Positions 30,116 through 41,202 of a DNA stretch of 64,000 bases are shown in pieces. The DNA is taken from the NCBI GenBank assembly GCA_018883185.1, contig VEQP01000004.1:1-64000 (forward strand), written 5' to 3'. A program made the position numbers and the translations under genes. Numbering within the stretch: position 1 is the stretch's first letter; each line of letters starts with the position of its first letter. This stretch comes from Nevskiaceae bacterium (GTDB lineage: Bacteria > Pseudomonadota > Gammaproteobacteria > Steroidobacterales > Steroidobacteraceae). The notes beneath the pieces were generated by a model. That model was not told where the DNA came from and ran no database searches. It was given only the letters and a program-made list of their open reading frames with translations.

Positions 30116-31390
30116 CTACTCGTAACGCAAGGCTTCAGCCGGTGCCACGCGGGTCGCGCGGATCGCCGGGTAGACCGTCGCCAGAGATGTGAGCAACAGC
30201 GCCGAGATACCGATCGTGCCGACCTGGCTCCAGCGCAACTCCGAGGGAATCGCCGTGATGTAGAACACGCTCGGATCCATGATGTGAAAGCCGAACAGGC
30301 GTTCGATCGCCGGCACGATACTGCCGACGTTCAGAGCCACGGCGACCCCGAGCAGCACGCCGAGCAGCACCCCTGCCCAGCCGATCACCAGCCCCTGCGT
30401 CAAAAAAATGCCGAGCACGCTGCGTGGCGCAGCGCCAAACGTGCGCAATATGGCGATGTCCGTGCGCTTGTCGGTGACGACCATCACGAGCATCGCCACG
30501 ATGTTGAACGCCGCGACGCCGACGATCAGCATGAGAATGATCGCCATCATGGTCTTCTCGATGCGGATCGCGCGAAAGTAGTTGGCGTGATCCTGCGTCC
30601 AATCTCGTATCGCGAGTCCCGCGCTCAGTTGTGGCGCAAGCGCCGCCGCCTCGGCACTCGCCGACATCGCATCCGCAAAACGCAGATGCAGTCCATAAGC
30701 GCGCGGGTCATCAGCGGTCAGATCCTTCAGGTCCTGCAGATGCACAAGACCCATCGTGGCATCGTGATCGTGCAAACCGATCTCGAAGAGCCCGGCCACC
30801 TGAAACTCGCGCAGTCGCGGCTCCGGCGTGCCGGAGGCATTGAGCCCTGGAATCAGCACCGTCACCGTATCGCCGCGCTGCACGCCGAGCAGACGCGCCA
30901 CTGCGCTACCGAGGATCACCCGATTCGCGCCGGGGGTGAGGTCCGCGAGGCGTCCATCGATGACGGCCGTGGCCGCCTGCGACACCCGCGGCTCGAGCTT
31001 CGGGTCGATGCCGCGCAGCAGCAGGGGCAGCATCTCCGGCGCGCGCACCGCGAGCGCTTGCAACTCGATGTAGGGCGCCACACCGCGCACCGCCGGCGCT
31101 TCAGCCAGCTGGGCTTGCACGGCCTGCCAATCACCCGCAGAGGGGGCCGCAGCGCCGGACCCCGCGAACCCGGGCTCCGCGGCAATCACTCTGGCATGGG
31201 TGGAAAGTGCGAGCAGTCGATCACGCAATTGACCCTCGAAACCGTTCATGACCGACAGGATGACGATCAACGCGGCCACGCCGACGCACACCCCGACCAG
31301 CGACACCCAGGTGATGAAAGAGACGAAGAATTTACGGGTCCGCGAACGCACGTAGCGCAGTCCGACGAACAGCGACAGGGGCTGGAACAT
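30116..31390 (-). CDS. Lipoprotein-releasing ABC transporter permease (LolC/E family)
   Basis: [47 protein letters not shown]; start moved to ATG at 31390. Confidence 0.94.
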   Translation of the reverse strand: MFQPLSLFVGLRYVRSRTRKFFVSFITWVSLVGVCVGVAALIVILSVMNGFEGQLRDRLLALSTHARVIAAEPGFAGSGAAAPSAGDWQAVQAQLAEAPAVRGVAPYIELQALAVRAPEMLPLLLRGIDPKLEPRVSQAATAVIDGRLADLTPGANRVILGSAVARLLGVQRGDTVTVLIPGLNASGTPEPRLREFQVAGLFEIGLHDHDATMGLVHLQDLKDLTADDPRAYGLHLRFADAMSASAEAAALAPQLSAGLAIRDWTQDHANYFRAIRIEKTMMAIILMLIVGVAAFNIVAMLVMVVTDKRTDIAILRTFGAAPRSVLGIFLTQGLVIGWAGVLLGVLLGVAVALNVGSIVPAIERLFGFHIMDPSVFYITAIPSELRWSQVGTIGISALLLTSLATVYPAIRATRVAPAEALRYE

Positions 31391-31457
31391 GCGAGGACGA
31401 TTTAACCACACCCGCGGGGCTTGCCTCACGCTCACGGCACGGTAAGCTTGCGCGCCC

Positions 31458-34400
31458 ATGCGCCAGCTCCTACGGCCACTCCTTCCCGATGCCGGGCGCC
31501 CGCAGGTGCACTGGGGTGAACTGCATGGCAGCGCCACAGCCCTCGCGCTCATCGAGGCGGCCAGTGCGGATTCGAGACCCTGGCTGCTGATTGAGCCTGA
31601 CAGTCGCAGTCTCGAGCGACGACGCGCCGAGCTCGGATTTTTCGCCCCCAAGGGCCTGCGCATCCTGACACTGCCCGACTGGGAAGTACTGCCCTACGAT
31701 GTGTTCTCGCCGCATCCGGACATCACCTCGGAGCGGTTGCTCGCGCTCGCCGAACTGCCCAACCTCGAACGCGGCATCGTGCTCGCGACGGTTGATACCT
31801 TGCTGCAGCGTTTACCGCCGCAGAGTTACGTCTCAGGACGCAGTTTTTCACTGAGTGTGGGTGATCGCCTGGCGCTCGATGCCTTTCGGCTGCGCCTCGC
31901 CGAATCGGGCTACTCCAGCGTCAGCCAGGTTGCCGGCCCCGGTGAGTATGCCTTGCGCGGTTCGCTGCTCGATGTGTTCCCCATGGGCGCCGAGGAGCCG
32001 CTGCGCATTGATCTGTTCGACGATGAGATCGAAGCCATCCGCACCTTCGACCCGCAGACCCAACGTTCGAGCGCCTCGCTCACTGCAGTGCGTCTGCTGC
32101 CGGCGCGAGAGATGCCGCTCGACGGCGATGCCGTAAGGGCGTTTCGCCGTCGCTATCGCACCCGCTTCGAGGGCGACCCGACTCGCAGCTTGATCTATCG
32201 CGGCGTCAGCGACGGCATGGCCCCGGCGGGCATCGAGTTTTACCTGCCGCTCTTTTTCGATGAGACCGGTACGGTGTTCGACTACCTCCCCGGCCGCACG
32301 GTCTGTGCGGATCTGTGCAACGATCTCGAAGGTTTGATCGCCCGCAGTTGGCAAGGCCTACAGGAGCGCTACGAACAACGCTGCGGCGATATCGAGCGGC
32401 CCCTGCTGCGACCCGAGGAACTGTTCATCGACGCCGCGAGCGTGCACTCGGCGCTGCATCAGCGTCCACAGGTCACCGTCAGTGCCCTGCGCGTGGCGGA
32501 CACATCAGACGACACTCGGTGCAACCTCGGCAGTCGCTTGCCCGAGGAACTGCGCGTCGATGCACGCGCGGAGCGGCCGCTCGCGCCCCTCGAGGCCTTC
32601 CTCGCGGCCGAGCCGCGTCGCGTGCTGCTGGCTGCCGACTCGCCGGGTCGGCGCGAAATCCTCAATGATTTGCTGCGCGGCGCGGGCCTGCGCGCCGCGA
32701 GCTGCGAAGGCTGGACGCAGTTTCTCGACTCGACTGCCCCACTCGCTTTGACCGTGGCGCCGGAACTGGCCGGCCTGTCGTTGCGCGAACCGCCGCTCGT
32801 CATCCTCTCCGAATCGCAGCTTTTCGGCACGCGCGCGCGGCAAGAACGACGCAGACGCAAAGTCACCGCCGACCCGAACGCCATCCTGCGCGATCTGCAG
32901 ACGCTCACCGCTGGCGCTGCCGTGGTGCACGAGGAATACGGCGTCGGTCGCTACGTTGGTCTGCAGATCATGGAGGTGGGTGGCCAGAGCGGCGAGTTTC
33001 TCGTGCTCGAATACCAGGACGGCGATCGGCTGTACGTCCCCGTGCACTCGCTGCACCTCGTTAGCCGCTACTCGGGCGCCGACCCCGACAGTGCACCGCT
33101 GCACAAGCTAGGCACCGACCAATGGGCACGCGCCAAACGCCGCGCCGCCGAGAAGGTGCGCGACGTGGCCGCGGAACTCCTCGATCTATACGCGCAGCGC
33201 AAGGCGCGGCGTGGCTTGCGCCTGGCGCAACGTGATCTCGAATATCAAGCCTTCGCCAACGCGTTTCCGTTCGAAGAAACCGCCGATCAAGCCGACGCGA
33301 TCGCCAAGGTGATCGCCGACCTTGACTCCGAACAGCCCATGGATCGCATCGTCTGCGGCGACGTCGGCTTCGGCAAGACCGAGGTGGCGATGCGCGCCGC
33401 ATTCGTCGCCGTGCAGGCGGGCAAACAGGTCGTGGTGCTCGTACCGACCACGCTGCTCGCGCAGCAGCATGCAGCCAATTTCGCCGACCGCTTTGCCGAC
33501 TGGCCGGTGCGCATCGAGTCACTGTCGCGTTTCCGCTCCGGGAAGGAGTCCACCGCGGTGATCGAAGGGCTCGAGCGCGGCAGCGTCGACATCGTCATCG
33601 CCACCCACCGCCTGCTGCATGCGGACGTGCGCTTCAAGGACCTTGGTCTGATTATCGTCGATGAGGAGCACCGCTTCGGCGTGCGCGACAAGGAGCGGCT
33701 CAAGGCCATGCGCGCCGAAGTGCACGTGCTCACCCTCACCGCGACGCCTATCCCACGCACGCTCAATATGGCGCTCGGGGGTCTACGCGAATTGTCGCTG
33801 ATCGCGACCCCTCCGGCCGAACGCCTCGCAATCAAAACCTTCGTCACCGAGTGGAACGATGCGACGATCCGCGAGGCCATCTTGCGCGAGTTGCGGCGCG
33901 GCGGTCAGGTCTACTTCGTACACAACGAGGTCAAAGACATCGGCAAGTTTGCCGACGATCTGGCCAAGCTCGTACCCGAGGCCAACATTCGCTTCGGGCA
34001 TGGGCAGATGCGCGAGCGTGAACTCGAACAACTGATGGTCGACTTCTACCATCGTCGCTTCGACATTCTCGTCTGCACGACCATCATCGAAAGCGGCATT
34101 GACGTACCCAGCGCCAACACCATCCTGATCGATCGTGCCGACCGCTTTGGACTCGCCCAACTGCACCAGATGCGCGGTCGCGTCGGCCGCTCGCACCATC
34201 GTGCCTATGCCTACATGCTCGTCCCCTCGCGCAAAGCACTCGCGGGCGATGCGCTGCGTCGCCTGGAGGCGCTCGAATCACTCGAAGAACTCGGTGCAGG
34301 CTTTGTGCTCGCCACCCATGATCTCGAGATCCGCGGCGCAGGCGAGCTGCTCGGCGAAGGGCAAAGCGGCGAAATGACGGAGGTAGGACTCAGCATGTAC

Positions 34401-34931
34401 CTCGACATGCTCGATCGCGCCGTCAAGGCCATGAAGGCGGGCCGCAAGCCGGCGCTCGATGCGCCCCTGGCCGCTCAGTCCGAAGTCGAGATGCGCGTGC
34501 CGGCACTATTGCCCGACGATTACGTCGCAGACGTACACGTCCGCCTCGCCCTTTACAAGCGCATCGCTGCAGCCGCCGATGACACCGTGCTCGATGAGTT
34601 GACGACTGAACTCGTCGATCGCTTCGGTGAGTTGAAGCCAGCAAGCCACAACCTGCTGCGTAACGCGCGACTTCGGCTGCGCGCGCGGCGACTCGGCATT
34701 CGTCGGCTCGACTTTGGTGCACATGGCGGCTACGTGCTGTTCGAGACCGACAATCGCATCGAGCCGCAGGCCGTGATCCGCCTGCTGCAAGATCGTAGCC
34801 GCGAGTACAAACTCGAGGGGCCGCTTAAACTGCGCATCTCGCGCGAACTCGACGACGAGGCGGAGCGCTACGAATTCGTGGCATCCCTGCTACAACGACT
34901 CGCACCGCCCTCGGCTATGATGGCCTCATGA
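31458..34931 (+). CDS. mfd: Transcription-repair coupling factor
   Basis: 1157 aa; HEEYGVGRYVGLQ, DRIVCGDVGFGKTEVAMRAAFVA, DEEHRFGV, QMRGRVGRSHHRAYAYML. Confidence 0.98.
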   Translation: MRQLLRPLLPDAGRPQVHWGELHGSATALALIEAASADSRPWLLIEPDSRSLERRRAELGFFAPKGLRILTLPDWEVLPYDVFSPHPDITSERLLALAELPNLERGIVLATVDTLLQRLPPQSYVSGRSFSLSVGDRLALDAFRLRLAESGYSSVSQVAGPGEYALRGSLLDVFPMGAEEPLRIDLFDDEIEAIRTFDPQTQRSSASLTAVRLLPAREMPLDGDAVRAFRRRYRTRFEGDPTRSLIYRGVSDGMAPAGIEFYLPLFFDETGTVFDYLPGRTVCADLCNDLEGLIARSWQGLQERYEQRCGDIERPLLRPEELFIDAASVHSALHQRPQVTVSALRVADTSDDTRCNLGSRLPEELRVDARAERPLAPLEAFLAAEPRRVLLAADSPGRREILNDLLRGAGLRAASCEGWTQFLDSTAPLALTVAPELAGLSLREPPLVILSESQLFGTRARQERRRRKVTADPNAILRDLQTLTAGAAVVHEEYGVGRYVGLQIMEVGGQSGEFLVLEYQDGDRLYVPVHSLHLVSRYSGADPDSAPLHKLGTDQWARAKRRAAEKVRDVAAELLDLYAQRKARRGLRLAQRDLEYQAFANAFPFEETADQADAIAKVIADLDSEQPMDRIVCGDVGFGKTEVAMRAAFVAVQAGKQVVVLVPTTLLAQQHAANFADRFADWPVRIESLSRFRSGKESTAVIEGLERGSVDIVIATHRLLHADVRFKDLGLIIVDEEHRFGVRDKERLKAMRAEVHVLTLTATPIPRTLNMALGGLRELSLIATPPAERLAIKTFVTEWNDATIREAILRELRRGGQVYFVHNEVKDIGKFADDLAKLVPEANIRFGHGQMRERELEQLMVDFYHRRFDILVCTTIIESGIDVPSANTILIDRADRFGLAQLHQMRGRVGRSHHRAYAYMLVPSRKALAGDALRRLEALESLEELGAGFVLATHDLEIRGAGELLGEGQSGEMTEVGLSMYLDMLDRAVKAMKAGRKPALDAPLAAQSEVEMRVPALLPDDYVADVHVRLALYKRIAAAADDTVLDELTTELVDRFGELKPASHNLLRNARLRLRARRLGIRRLDFGAHGGYVLFETDNRIEPQAVIRLLQDRSREYKLEGPLKLRISRELDDEAERYEFVASLLQRLAPPSAMMAS

Positions 34932-35548
34932 GCAGTCTTGGCATTCGCCTGCCCCGCCTTGCGCTGGGCGTCGTTGTACTGTCGGCGTTGGGCAGCCTGA
35001 CTCCCATCGGCGCACAGACGCCCGCCGCCGCCGCTCAGAGCTCGCCCTCAGCTGCCGCGGCGAGCGCCGCGGCCTATAACATCGAAGTGATCGTCTTTCG
35101 CGGCACTGGCCCACGCGAGGAAGGCGGCGGCGCACCGCCCGCGCGTTCGGCGCGCGACGCTGACGCCGCGAGCGGCACGGCGCAGGCCGCCCGCTTTCTC
35201 AAACCCTTGCCCACCTCAGCTTTGCAACTGAGCGGCACTCGGCAACGCCTCGCTGCAGGCGGCTACAAGGTGTTGGCTCATGCCGGCTGGACGCAGACCG
35301 CCAGCAGCTGGGGGTCACGCAGCGGCTTGCCGATTGACCGTGTCGGCGTGCAGAGCCCAGGTCTGAGCGGCGTGTTCCTGCTCGAGCGCGGTTCGTTGCT
35401 GCACTTCGGCATGAACCTGAAGTTCACCGCCGACAACGGCGCCACCTGGCAACTGAGCGAGATCCGCCGGATCCGCCTCAACGAAAAGAACTACTACGAC
35501 AACCCGGGCCTCGGCGTGATCGCCGTGGTCACGCCCGTCGCCCGCTGA
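34928..35548 (+). CDS. csiV: CsiV family protein (peptidoglycan-binding)
   Basis: YNIEVIVFRG N-terminus and LRLNEKNYYDNPGLGVIAVVTP-type C-terminus; start overlaps mfd stop. Confidence 0.78.
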   Translation: MSSLGIRLPRLALGVVVLSALGSLTPIGAQTPAAAAQSSPSAAAASAAAYNIEVIVFRGTGPREEGGGAPPARSARDADAASGTAQAARFLKPLPTSALQLSGTRQRLAAGGYKVLAHAGWTQTASSWGSRSGLPIDRVGVQSPGLSGVFLLERGSLLHFGMNLKFTADNGATWQLSEIRRIRLNEKNYYDNPGLGVIAVVTPVAR

Positions 35549-35590
35549 TACTGCGCAGGCTCCGCATGGGCAAGCGCCCGCGGCGACGGC

Positions 35591-36631
35591 TCAGGCCAGT
35601 CGCAAATCAGGCGGATTCACGGTACGCGCCAGCGCCTGCTGCGCCGCTTGCCATGCGGCCGAGGCCCGCAGCGCCGCGGCATCCGGCGCGTGCTTGCCGC
35701 GCAGCCGTACGAGGCGCAATGCCGAAGCGGGATCAGCCATAGCCTTGAAGCCATCGAGCAGCAACTCGACACTCGGCCGATGGTTGCACACCGGCAGCAC
35801 ATCGCAGCCGGCAGCCAGCGCTCGCTCGGCCCGCTCAATGATGCCACCCACCGAGGCCGCACCGGCCATCGACAAGTCGTCGGCGAACACCACGCCTTGA
35901 AAGCGCATCTCGGTTCGCAGCAGACCGCGGATCCAGCGCACCGAGGCACTCGCCGGCACCGAATCGACATCGGAGTACAACACGTGCGCCACCATCACAG
36001 CCGGCAACCCGTTGGCGATCAACAATCGATACGGCGCGAGGTCCTGATCCATGTCGATTAGGGCGCGCCGATCGACCGGCAAATCGTGGTGCGAATCAGC
36101 GACGACCGCACCATGCCCCGGAAAATGCTTGGCTGTGGCCGCCATTCCGGCGGCCTTCATGCCGCCCATATAGGCCACGGCAAGTTCGCCCACCACCGCG
36201 GCCGAACGGTGCAGCGCCCGATCGCCGATCACCTCGCTCACACCGTAGTCAAGATCGACGCAGGGGGCGAAGGATAAATCGACGCCATAGGCGCGCAGCT
36301 CCGCCGCCATCAACCAACCCATCTCCCGGGCGAGCGCCAGCCCGGCGCGCGGCGAACTGTCGTATTCGTGGCCGATCCGACGCGCAGCCGGCAATCGCGA
36401 AAAATCGCTACGAAAACGCTGCACGCGGCCACCTTCATGATCGACGGCAACAATCAGCGCAGGCGAGCGCACCGCGTGTATATCGGCGACCAGTTGGCGC
36501 AGTTGCTCCGGGTCGGCGTAGTTGCGTGAGAACAGGATCACGCTGCCGACGAGCGGGTGCGCGAGGATCTCGCGCTCCACCGGCTGCAGCACCGTACCCT
36601 CGAGATCGACCATCAAAGGCCCGAGCGTCAT
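35591..36631 (-). CDS. nagZ: Beta-N-acetylhexosaminidase
   Basis: ALIVAVDHEGGRVQRFR, ATAKHFPGHGAVVADSHHDLPVD. Confidence 0.97.
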   Translation of the reverse strand: MTLGPLMVDLEGTVLQPVEREILAHPLVGSVILFSRNYADPEQLRQLVADIHAVRSPALIVAVDHEGGRVQRFRSDFSRLPAARRIGHEYDSSPRAGLALAREMGWLMAAELRAYGVDLSFAPCVDLDYGVSEVIGDRALHRSAAVVGELAVAYMGGMKAAGMAATAKHFPGHGAVVADSHHDLPVDRRALIDMDQDLAPYRLLIANGLPAVMVAHVLYSDVDSVPASASVRWIRGLLRTEMRFQGVVFADDLSMAGAASVGGIIERAERALAAGCDVLPVCNHRPSVELLLDGFKAMADPASALRLVRLRGKHAPDAAALRASAAWQAAQQALARTVNPPDLRLA

Positions 36632-37959
36632 CGACTGCGCTCCAATACCGCGATCGATTCGACGTGATGCGTATGCGGAAACATGTCGATCACTCCGGCG
36701 GCCACCAATTGGAATCCGTGCTCATGACACAGCACACCCAGATCGCGCGCAAGAGTACCGGGATGGCAAGACACGTAGACCATGCGTCGCGGTGCGAGCG
36801 CGGCGAGTTGCGGCAGGATCTCGAGTGCACCCGCCCGCGGCGGATCGAGCAGCACGCGATCAACGGCTCCGCCAATCACCGTGGCGAAGACCGCAGGATC
36901 AAAGAGATTTGCCGCCTTGAAGTGGGCGTTATCGAGCTTGTTGAGCGCCGCGTTATGCCGCGCTCGCTCGACCAGGGCCGCATCACCTTCCAGCCCCAAC
37001 ACCTCACGCGCCCGGCGTGCTATCGGCAAGGTGAAGTTACCGAGACCGCAAAACAGATCAAGCACCCGATCGCTCGGCCCCACCTGCAACTGCGTCACGG
37101 CATGGGTCACGAGCGCCCGATTGACCTCGGCGTTGATCTGCACGAAATCCGTCGGCAGAAACTCGTACCGCAGGCCCTCGGCTGGCAGCGTGTAGTGCAA
37201 TCGCGCAGCCTCGCCTTGCAGCGGCTGCACCGTATCTGGACCGCCGCGCTGCACATACACCCGCAGGCCCTGCTGCGCGGCCTCAAAGGCGAGCAGTGCT
37301 GCGCGATCAGCGCTCGAGAGATCCTCGAGCACACGGAAGACGAGGACGGTCACCGACTCGCCAACCGCCACCTCGATTTGCGGGATCGACTGCCGGGCCT
37401 CGAGCCCGGTGAGCAGTTCTGCAAGCGGCGTGATCAACGCATCGACCGGCGAAGCCAGAATCTCGCATCGCTCGAGCGCCGCCACATACGGCTTGTTGCG
37501 TTCGCGAAAGCCGACGAGCACCCGACCACGCTTGGCCACATATTTGGCACCGAGCCGCGCGCGCCGTCGATAACCCCAAGTCGGCCCCTCGATCGGCGCG
37601 AGCCATTCCCGCGGCGTGACCTTGCCGATGCGCTCGAGCGTAGCGGCAAGTTCATTTTGCTTGCTTGCCAGTTGCGCCGTGGGCGAAAGATGCTGCAACG
37701 CGCAGCCGCCGCAAATCCCGAAGTGCGCACACCGCGGCTCGACCCGCGAGGGCGAGGCCTCAAGCACCTCGAGCAATTTCGCTTCGTCGTGCTGCCGATG
37801 CTTTGCGGTGCGTTGAAAACGCACGCGCTCCCCCTCAAGTGCACCGGCGACAAAGACCGTCTTGCTGTCGCGTATGACCCCATCGCCATCATGGTTGAGG
37901 GCGATCACCACACCCTCCTCCACCAAATCCGGCAATGCACGACGGGAAGCGCGACTCAT
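36628..37959 (-). CDS. rlmD: 23S rRNA (uracil(1939)-C(5))-methyltransferase RlmD
   Basis: CAHFGICGGCALQHL, DRVLDLFCGLGNFTLPIA, DRVLLDPPRAGA. Confidence 0.94.
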   Translation of the reverse strand: MSRASRRALPDLVEEGVVIALNHDGDGVIRDSKTVFVAGALEGERVRFQRTAKHRQHDEAKLLEVLEASPSRVEPRCAHFGICGGCALQHLSPTAQLASKQNELAATLERIGKVTPREWLAPIEGPTWGYRRRARLGAKYVAKRGRVLVGFRERNKPYVAALERCEILASPVDALITPLAELLTGLEARQSIPQIEVAVGESVTVLVFRVLEDLSSADRAALLAFEAAQQGLRVYVQRGGPDTVQPLQGEAARLHYTLPAEGLRYEFLPTDFVQINAEVNRALVTHAVTQLQVGPSDRVLDLFCGLGNFTLPIARRAREVLGLEGDAALVERARHNAALNKLDNAHFKAANLFDPAVFATVIGGAVDRVLLDPPRAGALEILPQLAALAPRRMVYVSCHPGTLARDLGVLCHEHGFQLVAAGVIDMFPHTHHVESIAVLERSR

Positions 37960-38747
37960 GCGGGCGGGGGCGCCGACGCAATCGGCCACTCAGCGAGAAA
38001 CTCCGCATGATGCGGCTCTGAAGACTCTGCGAGAAGTTCGCGTACGCGTTGCTCCTCGGCGGCGAGTTGCTGCGCGTCAAGATGTCCGCGCATCATCTGA
38101 AAGCGCAGATAAACGAGCCAGGTATTGAGCACGTCCGTCTCGCAGTAGCGACGGATGGCCTGCAAGTTGCCGGCAGCGTAGGCGGGCCACACCTGATCGC
38201 CGGCGAAACCGAGTTTTCCGGGCAGCCCAAGCAGATAGGCCATGTCGGCAAGGCTCGCCTTGGCCCGCGGCTGATAGGCGGATAACACATCCATCAGGTC
38301 GGTATGCCGCTCGTGATAGCGACTGAGATAATTGTTCCAGCGAAAACTTTGATCCTCACCACCGGTCTCCCAGTAGCGCCTCGCCACCACGCCATGACGC
38401 AGTGCCCGGTAGTGCAACACCGGCAGATCGAAGCCCCCGCCGTTCCAGGAGACGAGGGTCGGCGTGTAGCGGTCGATACCCTCGAAGAATCGCGTGACGA
38501 GTTCCGACTCGTCGGCCTGCAGGTCTCCGAGGCTCCACACCTTCAGTGAATCACCCCGTCGCAGCACGCAGGAAATGGCCACGATACGGTGCTGCTCGTG
38601 GGGCAGAAACTCGCTGCCGCCGTGCTTGCGGGCCTGCGCGAACATCGCCTCCGCCACCGACTCATCGCTCAACCCTTCAAGACCATAGACGCGTCGTCCA
38701 AGCTCCACATCCGGCACCGTCTCGATATCAAATACGAGCACGCTCAC
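37956..38747 (-). CDS. 3'-5' exonuclease (predicted PolB-like/RNase H-fold)
   Basis: [69 protein letters not shown]. Confidence 0.9.
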   Translation of the reverse strand: MSVLVFDIETVPDVELGRRVYGLEGLSDESVAEAMFAQARKHGGSEFLPHEQHRIVAISCVLRRGDSLKVWSLGDLQADESELVTRFFEGIDRYTPTLVSWNGGGFDLPVLHYRALRHGVVARRYWETGGEDQSFRWNNYLSRYHERHTDLMDVLSAYQPRAKASLADMAYLLGLPGKLGFAGDQVWPAYAAGNLQAIRRYCETDVLNTWLVYLRFQMMRGHLDAQQLAAEEQRVRELLAESSEPHHAEFLAEWPIASAPPPA

Positions 38748-39505
38748 TCGGGCGTCCTCGTTGCTGTGGCTTGCGCGCGGCCTTGGTCCATCGCCGCTTG
38801 CATATCCCGCACCGCCGCCTCAAGTCCATCGAATACTGCACGGGCGATGATGGCGTGGCCGATGTTAAGTTCGACGATCTCGGGGATGGCTGCCACCGCC
38901 TGCACATTGGTGTAGTGCAGACCGTGCCCGGCGTGGACTTCGAGACCCAAGGTGGCAGCCAATCGCGCGCCCGCGCGCAGCCGCTCCAGTTCGCGCAGCG
39001 CGTGCTCGCCGCTCGCCTCGCAGTAGCGTCCCGTATGCAGCTCGACGACGGGCGCACCGACTCGAACACTGGCCTCGATCTGCGCCGGCTCCGGATCGAT
39101 GAACAGGGCAACGCGGATTCCGGCGGCCGCGAGCAACGCGCAGCTCTCGCGTAATCGACCGATCTGACCGAGCACATCGAGCCCGCCCTCAGTGGTGATC
39201 TCGGCGCGTCGCTCCGGCACGAGACAACAATCCGCCGGGCGCACCTTGCTGGCGAACTGCAGCATCTCGTCGGTGACCGCCATTTCGAGATTCATGCGTG
39301 TCTGCAGCAGCGGCCGCATCGCCAGCACGTCAGCATCCTGAATATGCCGCCGATCCTCGCGCAAATGCAGCGTAATGTTGTGCGCCCCAGCGCGCTCCGC
39401 GGCGAGCGCCGCCTTGACGGGATCGGGGTAGTCGACGCGACGCGCCTGCCGAAGCGTGGCGACATGATCGATATTGACCCCGAGTATGAGCGGCGCAAGG
39501 CTCAT
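38744..39505 (-). CDS. pdxJ: Pyridoxine 5'-phosphate synthase
   Basis: [50 protein letters not shown]. Confidence 0.97.
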   Translation of the reverse strand: MSLAPLILGVNIDHVATLRQARRVDYPDPVKAALAAERAGAHNITLHLREDRRHIQDADVLAMRPLLQTRMNLEMAVTDEMLQFASKVRPADCCLVPERRAEITTEGGLDVLGQIGRLRESCALLAAAGIRVALFIDPEPAQIEASVRVGAPVVELHTGRYCEASGEHALRELERLRAGARLAATLGLEVHAGHGLHYTNVQAVAAIPEIVELNIGHAIIARAVFDGLEAAVRDMQAAMDQGRAQATATRTPE

Positions 39506-40266
39506 GACGGTTCGCCTCGACGCGGTGCCGTGCGACGACTCACGGCCCGCGCCACATCGCGGGTACGCAGCTCACGTCCCTCCAGAGCACCATCGAGCGC
39601 GAGGCGCATGATTTTACGGGCATCTTCCAGCACGCCATTCTCCTGCCATTGTTCCGCAGCGATCGCGAGCAGCGTACGCCCGGCGAACACTCCATCGGTG
39701 GCGACTGCGCGGGTTTCCACGAAGCCGAGCCCCGGGTGGAAATGATAATACGCCTCGGGCCGCAGCGCGGCGCCGCTGCGCGCCTCGCTGCCGAACTCGA
39801 TGCCGTAGCCAAGCAACTCCAGCAGGCGCCGTTCGAACATACGCAGCACCGGTGGCACGGGCTCACCCCTGCGCAGCAAGCCGAGCGCCTCGTCATACAA
39901 ATCGAAAATCATCGGCTGCGCATCTGTGCGCAGCGTCAACTTGAGCAGTAATTCATTGAGATACCACGCCGACAGCAACGCTGCCGCAGGTAATTCGAGC
40001 GGAGCGTCCGGCTGCGCAAGCGGCGCCGACTCCACCGCCGTCAACTGACCGGCATCACCACTGCCGCTCCAACTTCCAAGCAGGCGCCGAAAGGGCTGCA
40101 GCAGCGAAGCGGTACGCGACTTGGGGCCGCGAACGCCGCGCGCGAACAGCGTCAGGCGGCCGTGCTCGCGGGTGAACACCTCGAGCATTCGACTCGTGTC
40201 ACGCCAGGGACGATGGTGCAGCACGTACAGCGGCGCGAGTTCGACGCGACGACGGCTGGCCGACAT
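39502..40266 (-). CDS. recO: DNA repair protein RecO
   Basis: [38 protein letters not shown]. Confidence 0.94.
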   Translation of the reverse strand: MSASRRRVELAPLYVLHHRPWRDTSRMLEVFTREHGRLTLFARGVRGPKSRTASLLQPFRRLLGSWSGSGDAGQLTAVESAPLAQPDAPLELPAAALLSAWYLNELLLKLTLRTDAQPMIFDLYDEALGLLRRGEPVPPVLRMFERRLLELLGYGIEFGSEARSGAALRPEAYYHFHPGLGFVETRAVATDGVFAGRTLLAIAAEQWQENGVLEDARKIMRLALDGALEGRELRTRDVARAVSRRTAPRRGEPS

Positions 40267-41202
40267 TCACTCGAGCCCGAGCGAGCGCAGCGCCTGGGCA
40301 TTGTCCGCCCAGTTCTCGCGAACCTTGACCCACAGTTCGAGGTGACAACGCTGTCCGAGCAGCGCGACGATATCGCGCCGGGCGGAACTGCCCACGCGCT
40401 TCAATCGCTCGCCACGCGCGCCGATGACGATCGGCTTTTGCCCCTCACGATCGACCCAGATCACCGCGTGGATAAGCTGGCGTGTACCGCCACTGTCCAT
40501 CGGCTCCTCGACCATCTTCTCGATCTCCACCGCGATGCCGTAGGGCACCTCCTGATTGAGTTCGAGCGTGAGCTTTTCGCGGATGATCTCCGTGATGCGA
40601 AAGCGCAGATCCCGATCGGTGCGATCCTGCTCGTCAAAAAGCTGCGGCGATTCCGGCAACTCCGCGGCGATCGCGCTAACGAGCGGTTCGAGATTATCGC
40701 GCCGACTGGCGCTCACCGGCACGATCGCGCGAAACCCATGACGCGCGGCGAGTGCCTCGATGAACGGCAGCAGCCGCTCGCGCGGCCTCGCTGTGTCCAC
40801 CTTGCTGACGACCGCGATGGCGGGCCGGCCGCTGTCGCGGATTCGTTGCAAAACGGCTTCGTCCTCCGCTCCCCAGCGCAGTGCTTCGACTACGAACACC
40901 ACGAGATCAGCATCGATCAGCGCGCCCGCGGCGGCACGATTCATCGCCCGGTTGAGGGCGCGCTTGCCGCCGTCGTGCAAACCCGGCGTATCGACGAATG
41001 CGATCTGCACGCCGGGCCGATTGACGAGACCAGTAATGCGATGGCGCGTCGTCTGCGGCCGAGGCGTGACGATCGAGATCTTCTCACCGACGAGCGCGTT
41101 GAGCAGCGTCGACTTGCCGACGTTCGGTCGACCGACGAGTGCAGCGAACCCCGCATGGAAGTTCGCGACCTCGCTCGCGGTATCTACGGTCGTATCGGTC
41201 AT
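40267..41202 (-). CDS. era: GTPase Era
   Basis: GFAALVGRPNVGKSTLLNALVGEKISIVTPRPQTTRHRITG, KH domain. Confidence 0.97.
   Translation of the reverse strand: MTDTTVDTASEVANFHAGFAALVGRPNVGKSTLLNALVGEKISIVTPRPQTTRHRITGLVNRPGVQIAFVDTPGLHDGGKRALNRAMNRAAAGALIDADLVVFVVEALRWGAEDEAVLQRIRDSGRPAIAVVSKVDTARPRERLLPFIEALAARHGFRAIVPVSASRRDNLEPLVSAIAAELPESPQLFDEQDRTDRDLRFRITEIIREKLTLELNQEVPYGIAVEIEKMVEEPMDSGGTRQLIHAVIWVDREGQKPIVIGARGERLKRVGSSARRDIVALLGQRCHLELWVKVRENWADNAQALRSLGLE

Noticed and set aside
29711-31405. 564-aa plus-strand ORF opposite the lolC/E permeases
   Set aside because: Antisense to two well-supported genes; Arg/His/Gln-rich composition typical of shadow frames.
36526-38010. 494-aa plus-strand ORF opposite nagZ/rlmD
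   Set aside because: Antisense to recognised genes with overlapping starts and stops; no family features.
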